A stretch of DNA of 8,623 nt. It comes from Flavobacteriales bacterium. Its GTDB lineage: Bacteria; Bacteroidota; Bacteroidia; Flavobacteriales_D; Sanyastnellaceae. Positions 1-5,237 of the stretch are shown piece after piece. The notes beneath the pieces are model-generated. The model had not been told where the DNA came from. It saw only the letters and a list, made by a program, of their open reading frames with translations, and did not search any database. The translations under genes were made by a program, and so were the position numbers. Every line of letters begins with the position of its first letter. The first letter of the stretch is position 1. The stretch is taken from assembly GCA_028823435.1 (NCBI GenBank), contig JAPKBK010000069.1:1-8623 (forward strand), in the 5' to 3' direction.

Positions 1-74
1 AGCTTACCCACGAAGAAGAGGTTGCAATGTGCAATATTGAAAACGGGGATGACTGCGACATGTGCGGCAGCTAA
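1..74 (+). CDS. nrdA: Ribonucleoside-diphosphate reductase, alpha (large) subunit, C-terminal end only
   Basis: Only the last 23 complete codons are present and the gene enters from the left edge; the stop is TAA at 72-74. The visible tail contains ACMCN-type spacing features of the family: a Cys near the start (VAMCNIENG) and the terminal CDMCGS. In class I ribonucleotide reductases the C-terminal CxxC pair is the mobile redox shuttle that re-reduces the active-site disulfide after each turnover and is itself reduced by thioredoxin or glutaredoxin. The enzyme makes deoxynucleotides from ribonucleoside diphosphates in the cytoplasm. Bacteroidota NrdA proteins characteristically finish with a short acidic stretch followed by CxMCxx, which is the basis of the call. 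The beta subunit is not in view. The gene converges on ctaA with only 10 bases between the two stop codons. The identification rests on a short tail, so it is good but not certain. Confidence 0.8.
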   Translation, partial: LTHEEEVAMCNIENGDDCDMCGS

Positions 75-84
75 GCCACACATT

Positions 85-1071
85 CTAAGCCACCTTGGTC
101 GCCAATAGAATTCTTAAATCTACAAGCACAAGTGCAAAGCCGAGGAGAATATGAACCGGTTGTGCAAACGCTGGAAAACCGAAGTGTGTGAACAGTATTC
201 CTGTCATCGATTGAGCTAAAAGGATGGCGAAGGTGAGTTTTGCGTAAACGGCAAGACGTGGAATCTTCATCACGGGAAAAGCCCAAATCGCATGCAGTGC
301 GATAATTAACCATACAGCCGATCTGTGTATCCCCCACCACTTGGGAAGAGAATTGACAATGTCTGTTCTGGCGATACTGGCTTCTATCGCAATGTCAACC
401 AATTCGCGAACTTGGGTCCCGAGGACAAGCTGAAGGAATGCAATGACTAATGACGCAACAATCCACCCTCGGAGTAATTTAGAAATCGGGGTTTTCGTAC
501 CGTTAAAATGTTGGATAAGCATCACTAAAAAGGCCAAAATTGCAAGCGCACTAACGGCGTGAATCGTGACAGAGAAGGGGATTAGATTTCCATCGACCAC
601 GAGTTTGCCGAGCCATGAAACGAAAAGCACTGAACCGAGTGTTGCAGAGGCAAGAACGATGGGCGTGCGCTGTCTCGATTTAATCGCAAGAATAAATAAG
701 ATAAGAATGGGGATCCCTGCTAACGCTCCAGCAAGACGATTCAAATATTCAATCCACGTATGGGACACATTAAATGTCGCGTAACTATGCCTGGTATAGG
801 GTTCCCAAATTTGAGTGTTAAATTCACCCAATTGAGAGATGTGATCTTCGGTGGCCACCCAGAGCGTGTCGCGTTCGATAACCATTCGCCCTTCCGAATA
901 TTCAGTTTCAGGAGACCACCGTATTTCTTCTTCAGAAGTCGGGGGGATGAGTAACCCAAAACATTTGGGCCAATCAGGACAGCCCATTCCAGATCCAGTC
1001 ATCCGAACCACAGAGCCCGCAAGGACGACAACATAGATTAGAACAAATGCTATATAAGTCGTCGTCTTCAC
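85..1071 (-). CDS. ctaA: Heme A synthase, COX15/CtaA family
   Basis: Polytopic inner-membrane enzyme of 328 residues that oxidises the C8 methyl group of heme O to a formyl group, giving heme A for aa3-type cytochrome c oxidase. About eight hydrophobic segments are visible (near 7-22, 113-131, 138-156, 169-187, 202-218, 251-267, 274-294, 304-322). Family landmarks are GSGMGCPDWPKC (26-37, with the Cys31/Cys37 pair on the first outer loop), the catalytic-type glutamate in EYLNR (E108), His171, LGTQVRE (217-223), His249 followed by Arg, and His307. The usual EYxHR histidine is Asn111 here. The start is GTG at 1071-1069, inside a GTGA overlap with the upstream HMA lipoprotein stop, so translational coupling is likely. 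GTG is preferred because it lies just before the first membrane segment. Stop is TAG. No cytochrome oxidase subunit or ctaB is in the window. Confidence 0.93.
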   Translation of the reverse strand: MKTTTYIAFVLIYVVVLAGSVVRMTGSGMGCPDWPKCFGLLIPPTSEEEIRWSPETEYSEGRMVIERDTLWVATEDHISQLGEFNTQIWEPYTRHSYATFNVSHTWIEYLNRLAGALAGIPILILFILAIKSRQRTPIVLASATLGSVLFVSWLGKLVVDGNLIPFSVTIHAVSALAILAFLVMLIQHFNGTKTPISKLLRGWIVASLVIAFLQLVLGTQVRELVDIAIEASIARTDIVNSLPKWWGIHRSAVWLIIALHAIWAFPVMKIPRLAVYAKLTFAILLAQSMTGILFTHFGFPAFAQPVHILLGFALVLVDLRILLATKVA

Positions 1072-1478
1072 TCTAAAGTAGACGCCGCAGCAGGCGCAAA
1101 ATGCGTGACTTCGATAGATTTCACGCCATAAAGCTTGCCGTCAGCAATGGCATTTACAACCGAGGAAAGTGACTTCGCATCGCAGTTTAAAGGGTCGTAT
1201 TCAACGGACGCGAAATTAAATTCTCTTCCTTTTTTAAAATCAATTTTAACATTGGACACGCCTGCCTGCGCCAATAATTCCTTTTTCACTTTTGCAACAC
1301 ATCCCACTTCACACATCATTCCAGTGATTTCTAACTGCGCAATTGTCTTGTCCATAGCGCCGACTTTTACAATTTCAGAAAACAAAATCTCTCCTTGATA
1401 AGGTGCGTCTCCACAACTCAGCAAAAGGCTTAAGCTTGTTATTGTGAGCACTGAGAAGAACAATGTAAATTTATTCAT
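1068..1478 (-). CDS. Predicted lipoprotein with heavy-metal-associated (HMA) domain
   Basis: Protein of 136 residues. It starts with a basic N-terminus and a hydrophobic stretch ending in LLSC, a good lipobox with Cys22 as the lipidated residue, so it should be anchored in the periplasm or outer membrane. Residues about 45-125 look like an HMA (ferredoxin-like, MerP/CopZ type) domain: ITGMMCEVGC (51-60), then a helix with several lysines and the VxNVKIDF strand. The metal loop is M-x-C-x3-C (Cys56, Cys60) rather than the canonical M-x-C-x2-C. I chose ATG at 1478 because the reading frame open further upstream adds 46 residues with no signal features and runs through the promoter and the divergent gene. 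It overlaps ctaA by four bases, so the two are probably co-transcribed. Copper handling for cytochrome oxidase assembly is an inference from this pairing; no metal specificity can be read from sequence. Confidence 0.85.
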   Translation of the reverse strand: MNKFTLFFSVLTITSLSLLLSCGDAPYQGEILFSEIVKVGAMDKTIAQLEITGMMCEVGCVAKVKKELLAQAGVSNVKIDFKKGREFNFASVEYDPLNCDAKSLSSVVNAIADGKLYGVKSIEVTHFAPAAASTLE

Positions 1479-1483
1479 AAGCG

Positions 1484-1491
1484 CAAAGATA
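1484..1491 (-). promoter_or_regulatory. Candidate Bacteroidota -7 box for the HMA lipoprotein-ctaA operon
   Basis: On the minus strand this reads TATCTTTG, an exact match to the Bacteroidota sigma-ABfr -7 consensus TAnnTTTG. Only five bases (CGCTT) separate it from the ATG at 1478. The next three bases after the box (CGC) are also those that follow the rplU box. No good -33 TTG/TTTG element is found 19-21 bases upstream. Transcription would start at or next to the initiation codon, implying a leaderless or nearly leaderless message. Confidence 0.5.
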
Positions 1492-1518
1492 AAGTGGAGT
1501 ATCACTGAAAGGGTGACG

Positions 1519-1526
1519 TACATTTG
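1519..1526 (+). promoter_or_regulatory. Candidate Bacteroidota -7 box for the EamA transporter gene
   Basis: TACATTTG matches TAnnTTTG exactly and ends eight bases before the GTG chosen as the transporter start (1534). I see no convincing -33 element at the proper distance. It lies in the same 55-base divergent gap as the box for the HMA lipoprotein, and it supports a start near 1534 rather than the GTG at 1444, which would be upstream of the transcript. Confidence 0.4.
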
Positions 1527-1533
1527 CCAAACT

Positions 1534-2469
1534 GTGCAAAACAAAGACTCATCGATTATTATATGGGGAGCATTGCTCCTTCTGGCATTCATTTGGGGGA
1601 GTTCTTTTATTCTCATGAAAATTGCGCTCTTCGATTCAGCTGGAGACCCTGTTTACAGTGCGCTTGAGGTCGCCGCTCTCAGAATAGCTATCGCAGGCAT
1701 TGTATTGCTGCCCGTCACCATTCGAAGTTTGAAACAAATAGATCGGTCAAAGTGGCTTTCTATTCTTGCAATTGGGGTGTTTGGCAACATGCTTCCCGCC
1801 TATCTTTTTACTTCAGCCCAAACCGAGATTCCTTCTGCCATCGCCGGCATGCTGAATGCACTTACACCTCTGTTTACCATGATTGTTGCTGTGCTTGTTT
1901 TTAAAACGGTCATCTCCATGCGGCAAGTTTCCGGACTGGCCATTGGATTACTCGGCGCCTTGATGCTCGCAATGGGGGGCAATCTTGAAGGCCTTGGCAT
2001 AGAAAACGGCGTAGAGTGGTGGGCATGCGGCAGAGTTGCGCTTGCGACTTTATTTTATGGTTTCAGCGTAAACATCATGAAGAATAAACTCCAGGATGTG
2101 CCCTCTCAATCGATAGCCGCTATTGCGCTCTTTTTTGTTTTGCCTCCGGCCACCATTGTACTTGCTTATTCTGATGTCAGCACGATATTGATGAATAACA
2201 CGCATGGCGTCAATGGCATGGTTGCAGTCGTCGTTCTCGCAGCAATCGGAACGGCTGGTGCGCTGGTACTTTTTAACACAATCATTAAAAAGACGGACGC
2301 GCTTACGGCAAGCTCTGTAACCTACATTATTCCTGTATTTGCGGCGATGTGGGGATGGATATATGGCGAGGAATTAACCATGATGCATTTGTTTGGTGGC
2401 GCAGTGATATTGTTTGGTGTCGCACTCGTGAATGGAGTGGGTAAGAAAAAAGTTGGGCCTTTCGACTGA
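1534..2469 (+). CDS. EamA-family (drug/metabolite transporter superfamily) permease
   Basis: Integral inner-membrane protein of 311 residues from the chosen start, with the two tandem five-helix EamA repeats typical of the family. The first repeat begins with WGALLLLAFIWGSSFILMK (about 11-29) and includes SAIAGMLNALTPLFTMI (101-117). The second begins near residue 163 and includes ASSVTYIIPVFAAMWGWIYG (239-258). Family members export or import amino acids, nucleobases, sugars or other metabolites; the substrate cannot be read from sequence. The frame is open back to a GTG at 1444 (341 residues), but that extension is hydrophilic, crosses the promoter region and overlaps the start of the divergent gene. 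GTG 1534 lies just before the first helix and just after a promoter box. GTG 1513 is another possibility. No ATG occurs in frame until 1615, inside the first helix. Confidence 0.88.
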   Translation: MQNKDSSIIIWGALLLLAFIWGSSFILMKIALFDSAGDPVYSALEVAALRIAIAGIVLLPVTIRSLKQIDRSKWLSILAIGVFGNMLPAYLFTSAQTEIPSAIAGMLNALTPLFTMIVAVLVFKTVISMRQVSGLAIGLLGALMLAMGGNLEGLGIENGVEWWACGRVALATLFYGFSVNIMKNKLQDVPSQSIAAIALFFVLPPATIVLAYSDVSTILMNNTHGVNGMVAVVVLAAIGTAGALVLFNTIIKKTDALTASSVTYIIPVFAAMWGWIYGEELTMMHLFGGAVILFGVALVNGVGKKKVGPFD

Positions 2470-2483
2470 AAGCCCTATCTTTG
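2453..2483 (+). promoter_or_regulatory. Promoter of the rplU-rpmA operon
   Basis: A TTG at 2453-2455 serves as the -33 element, followed by a 20-base spacer and TATCTTTG at 2476-2483, an exact TAnnTTTG -7 box. This is the best promoter in the window and fits the Bacteroidota housekeeping sigma consensus in both boxes and spacing. The start site should fall near 2488-2491, giving a leader of roughly 37 bases before the rplU ATG. The promoter overlaps the last codons and stop of the upstream transporter gene. Confidence 0.75.
2455..2475 (+). repeat. Inverted repeat spanning the transporter stop codon and filling the rplU promoter spacer
   Basis: The left arm GGGCCTTTC (2455-2463) pairs with the right arm GAAAGCCC (2468-2475), giving eight base pairs with one bulged C (2459) and a GACT loop. 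The stop TGA of the EamA gene begins inside the loop. No continuous T-tract follows (the next bases are TATCTTTG), so it is at best a weak terminator. It coincides almost exactly with the interval between the -33 and -7 boxes, so it could also be a protein-binding site. Confidence 0.45.
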
Positions 2484-2526
2484 CGCACCCTTTTAGGTAT
2501 AAATCTATCGGGTAAAACAATTTTCC

Positions 2527-2919
2527 ATGTATGCAATCGTAGAGATAGCAGGGCACCAGTATAAGGTAGAGAAAGACCAACAGGTTTTCGTAAACCGCTT
2601 AGATGCTAAGGAAGGCGCAAAGATTCAGTTCGATCGCGTTCTCCTTACTGACAAAAGCGGCGACGTAACAGTTGGCGCCCCCGCTATAGACGGCCTAGCC
2701 GTTCATGCCACCGTTGAGAGGCATTTAAAAGGAGATAAGGTTCTTATCTTCAAAAAGAAACGTCGTAAAGGATACCAGAAGCTGAATGGCTTCCGTCCTT
2801 ACCTCACTGAAATCCGTGTCACGGATATCAAGAAGGCCGCGGCGAAGAAAGCAGCCGCTCCGAAAAAAGAGGCCGCTCCGAAGAAAGAAGCAGTATCGAA
2901 AACAACAAAAGAAGCATAA
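2527..2919 (+). CDS. rplU: 50S ribosomal protein L21 with lysine/alanine-rich C-terminal tail
   Basis: Protein of 130 residues. Residues 1 to about 100 are a standard L21 core: MYAIVEIAGHQYKVEKDQ at the N-terminus, a central beta region, then FKKKRRKGYQKLNGFRPYLT (76-95), the rRNA-binding hallmark. L21 binds 23S rRNA in the large subunit and is normally just over 100 residues long. The extra tail from about residue 101 onward is made of Ala, Lys, Pro and Glu, including two AAPKKE units encoded by an 18-base tandem repeat. It is basic, low in complexity and probably disordered. The gene is first of a two-gene operon with rpmA 29 bases downstream, the usual L21-L27 pairing. No Shine-Dalgarno sequence precedes the ATG; the upstream bases are A/T-rich, as in most Bacteroidota genes. 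Confidence 0.97.
   Translation: MYAIVEIAGHQYKVEKDQQVFVNRLDAKEGAKIQFDRVLLTDKSGDVTVGAPAIDGLAVHATVERHLKGDKVLIFKKKRRKGYQKLNGFRPYLTEIRVTDIKKAAAKKAAAPKKEAAPKKEAVSKTTKEA
2854..2889 (+). repeat. 18-base tandem repeat (two copies) in the rplU tail
   Basis: Two adjacent in-frame 18-base units, 2854-2871 and 2872-2889, each encode AAPKKE and differ only at third codon positions (AAA/AAG, GAG/GAA). A degenerate continuation encoding AVSK follows. The pattern suggests expansion of the L21 tail by duplication, with later silent drift. Confidence 0.7.
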
Positions 2920-2948
2920 CAGGCCACTAGCCTAAAAACTCATATATC

Positions 2949-3227
2949 ATGGCGCATAAAAAAGGTGCAGGTAGTTCGAAGAACGGACGTGAGTCACAGT
3001 CGAAACGACTTGGCGTAAAAATATTTGGTGGTCAATTTTGTATCGCTGGGAACATTCTTGTTCGTCAGCGCGGTACAGCACACCACCCAGGAACAAACGT
3101 TGGAATCGGCAAGGATCACACCTTGTACGCCCTCACTGATGGAATTGTTGAATTCCGTAAGAAACGTAACAACCGCTCGTTTGTATCCATTGTCTCTGCA
3201 TTAGAGGCTGTGGGAGGCGAAGCGTAA
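2949..3227 (+). CDS. rpmA: 50S ribosomal protein L27
   Basis: Protein of 92 residues, close to the usual 85-90. It begins MAHKKGAGSSKNGRESQSKR, the L27 signature in which the mature N-terminus reaches toward the peptidyl-transferase centre and contacts tRNA ends. There is no Firmicutes-type cleavable N-terminal extension. The middle carries GGQFCIAGNILVRQRGT and HHPGTNVGIGKDHTLYAL, both strongly conserved in the family. It follows rplU by 29 bases without a promoter of its own and ends 29 bases before a strong terminator, so rplU and rpmA form a self-contained operon. Confidence 0.98.
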   Translation: MAHKKGAGSSKNGRESQSKRLGVKIFGGQFCIAGNILVRQRGTAHHPGTNVGIGKDHTLYALTDGIVEFRKKRNNRSFVSIVSALEAVGGEA

Positions 3228-3256
3228 TAGGATTTACTTCCTCAAACTCTTTAAGG

Positions 3257-3290
3257 ACTCCCGTCCCCTTCGGGGCGGGAGTTTTTGTTT
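3257..3290 (+). terminator. Rho-independent terminator of rplU-rpmA
   Basis: ACTCCCG (3257-3263) pairs with CGGGAGT (3276-3282), and CCCC (3265-3268) pairs with GGGG (3272-3275). This makes an 11-bp G+C-rich stem with one bulged T (3264) and a three-base TTC loop, followed by a T-tract interrupted by a single G. Its position 29 bases after the rpmA stop fits a terminator that separates this operon from serS. Confidence 0.9.
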
Positions 3291-3340
3291 TAAAAACAGT
3301 TTTATTTTGGACTAAAACATCCGAAATTACCCCCTAGAAA

Positions 3341-4609
3341 ATGCTTACACTTACTTATTTACGAGAAAGACGCGAAAGCGTAATAAGCGCTCTAGCAAAA
3401 AGAGGCTTAGACGCCACCGAATCGGTGGATCGCGTTTTGGCTCTAGATGTGGAACGTCGCGTCATTCAAAAAGAGCTCGACGACACTTTGGCAGAAAGCA
3501 ATACGCTGAGCCGACAGATTGGGGGATTGATGCGCGAAGGGAAGCGAGAAGAAGCAGAAGCGGTCAAGACCGCTACTTCAGGACTTAAGACGCGCTCGGG
3601 AGAACTGAAGGAAAAAATGTCCGCACTAGAGAACGAGGTACATGACCTTCTTTCTCACCTGCCTAATACACCCAATGACCTCGTCGTTGCAGGAAATTCC
3701 GATAAGGACAACGAACTTATAGAAAGTTGGGGTGAGTTGCCAGACCTTGGGAATCACAAGAAGCCACATTGGGACATCGCCAAGGAGAAAGATTTAATCG
3801 ACTTTGATCTGGGCGCAAAAGTGACTGGAGCTGGTTTTCCATTTTACAAAGGCAAGGGCGCAAAACTACAACGTGGACTTATACGTATGTTCCTTGACAA
3901 GGCAGATGAAGCAGGCTATACTGAATACATCCCGCCATTAATGATCAATGAAGACAGTGGATTCGGAACAGGTCAGCTTCCTGACAAAGAGGGGCAGATG
4001 TACCACATGAAGGTCGATGATCTTTATATGATCCCGACAGCGGAAGTACCTTTGACAAATATTTATAGGAACACCCTGCTCAATGCCTCGGATCTACCCA
4101 TCAAACTTTGCGGCTACACACCTTGTTTCCGTCGGGAGGCCGGGTCTTATGGCAAAGACGTTAGGGGGCTTAATAGACTCCATCAATTTGACAAAGTTGA
4201 GATCGTACAAATACAACATCCAGACAAATCTGCTGAAACGTTAGAGTCTATGGTAGACCACGTCAAGGGTCTGCTGGAAGAACTTGAACTGCCTTATAGG
4301 GTCTTGCGACTGTGTGCTGGTGACATGGGGTTTACAGCGGCCATCACCTATGATTTCGAGGTTTGGAGTGCCGCACAAGAAATGTGGCTTGAGGTGAGTT
4401 CTGTGTCGGGGTTTGAGACGTTTCAGGCGAACAGGCTTAAGTGTCGATTTAAAGATGCAGAGGGTAAAAACCAACTCGTTCATACATTGAATGGATCTGC
4501 TTTGGCACTTCCAAGAATTGTAGCAGCACTTCTAGAAAATCATCAGGACGCTGACGGTGTGAAGATCCCTCAAGCCTTGGTTCCTTATTTGGGATTTGAT
4601 CGAATATAA
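3341..4609 (+). CDS. serS: Seryl-tRNA synthetase
   Basis: Class II aminoacyl-tRNA synthetase of 422 residues that charges tRNA-Ser with serine in the cytoplasm. Residues 1 to about 110 form the N-terminal tRNA-binding arm, with a long charged helical hairpin (about 28-100). The catalytic part shows GxGFPFYKGKGAKLQR (163-178), TAEVPL (233-238, serine-binding loop), motif 2 from FRREAG (263-268) through LNRLHQF (277-283), and motif 3 in NGSALALPRIVAALLEN (384-400). In the EVSSVSGFETFQANR segment (351-365) a glycine sits where I would expect asparagine (SSxSN). ATG 3341 gives the usual N-terminus (MLTLTYLRE...). It is the first gene after the rpmA terminator and is followed seven bases later by a lipoprotein gene, so it probably heads the downstream operon. 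A clear promoter is not visible. Confidence 0.97.
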   Translation: MLTLTYLRERRESVISALAKRGLDATESVDRVLALDVERRVIQKELDDTLAESNTLSRQIGGLMREGKREEAEAVKTATSGLKTRSGELKEKMSALENEVHDLLSHLPNTPNDLVVAGNSDKDNELIESWGELPDLGNHKKPHWDIAKEKDLIDFDLGAKVTGAGFPFYKGKGAKLQRGLIRMFLDKADEAGYTEYIPPLMINEDSGFGTGQLPDKEGQMYHMKVDDLYMIPTAEVPLTNIYRNTLLNASDLPIKLCGYTPCFRREAGSYGKDVRGLNRLHQFDKVEIVQIQHPDKSAETLESMVDHVKGLLEELELPYRVLRLCAGDMGFTAAITYDFEVWSAAQEMWLEVSSVSGFETFQANRLKCRFKDAEGKNQLVHTLNGSALALPRIVAALLENHQDADGVKIPQALVPYLGFDRI

Positions 4610-4616
4610 AACTCCA

Positions 4617-5237
4617 ATGAAGAACAACCGACTCTCTCACCTTTTCCTCTTTTGTATTGCGTCATCTCTCGTGTTGATTCAAGTTGGATGTGGTGAAAAC
4701 AAAACGCAAGTTGAGTTGCAAAAGGCACTAGAAAGTGTGGCGCGTATCTCAAAAAAAATAGACCAAATCCCTATGGATTCAATCGCAAATGTTCAGGTCA
4801 GATTGAATGCGGCAAAAGATGATATTCGATGGTTAGGGATAGATAGCAATGTGGTTTTCGTGAGAGCAGATGTAAAGGTGATTGAAGGGTTGTCAAAAGC
4901 AAGTCGGTTTTTAAAAGATGCCTCGAGTAGATATAAAGGGCTCACAAATGAGACCAATCGTTGCAAAAAACAACTTGATAGCTTACGAGAAGTGATGGAA
5001 GCTGGCGCAAACAGAGACGCGCTGGGAGATACCATTGACGACGATTATATAAAGACCAATGCGCGTATTGAAATTGAAGCCGTTGCAACGCTTGGGGAAT
5101 TGGTCGATGAATCTATACGGTTGATACGGTTGGGCCTTGAAGCAGATTCTGCAGGATGGGGAGCCATTGACAGTTTGCTCATGGCAAAAAAAGGGGAATG
5201 GGCCCGTGGCGTGTCCGGAAATGAAACGGAGATATGA
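4617..5237 (+). CDS. Probable lipoprotein of unknown function, helical
   Basis: I do not recognise a named family. The 206-residue product starts with a basic stretch and a hydrophobic core (about 9-21) ending in QVGC, so Cys25 may be lipidated. Glutamine at -3 of the lipobox is atypical, and export by ordinary signal cleavage cannot be excluded. The rest is hydrophilic and mostly helical in composition, with probable coiled-coil stretches around 30-55 and 105-140, and no transmembrane segment. ATG 4617 is chosen because an upstream ATG in frame (4596) would overlap serS and push the signal peptide inward. The gene begins seven bases after the serS stop and ends in an ATGA overlap with the TPR gene, which implies coupled expression. 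A partnership with the TPR protein is inferred only from this arrangement. Confidence 0.8.
   Translation: MKNNRLSHLFLFCIASSLVLIQVGCGENKTQVELQKALESVARISKKIDQIPMDSIANVQVRLNAAKDDIRWLGIDSNVVFVRADVKVIEGLSKASRFLKDASSRYKGLTNETNRCKKQLDSLREVMEAGANRDALGDTIDDDYIKTNARIEIEAVATLGELVDESIRLIRLGLEADSAGWGAIDSLLMAKKGEWARGVSGNETEI

Noticed and set aside
71..93. Nine-base direct repeat CTAAGCCAC at 71-79 and 85-93, each covering a stop codon
   Set aside because: It is short, found once, and has no flanking signs of a mobile element; it is most likely chance or a small local duplication.
1135..1398. 87-codon plus-strand frame opposite the HMA lipoprotein
   Set aside because: The minus-strand frame has a lipobox and HMA motif; the plus-strand product resembles nothing and lacks a promoter box.
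1444..1533. N-terminal extension of the EamA transporter to a GTG at 1444
   Set aside because: The 30 extra residues are hydrophilic, overlap the first 35 bases of the divergent HMA lipoprotein gene, and would place the start upstream of the TACATTTG box.
1479..1616. 46-residue N-terminal extension of the HMA lipoprotein
   Set aside because: It would bury the lipoprotein signal inside the protein, cross the promoter region and overlap the transporter gene on the other strand.
2920..2948. Small hairpin AGGC-CACTA-GCCT between rplU and rpmA
   Set aside because: The stem is only four base pairs with no T-tract; it is too weak to call a terminator or attenuator.
3302..3309. TTATTTTG as a possible serS promoter box
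   Set aside because: It misses the TAnnTTTG consensus at a key position, and the nearest upstream TTG is only about 14 bases away. serS must be transcribed from somewhere in this gap, but I cannot place the promoter.
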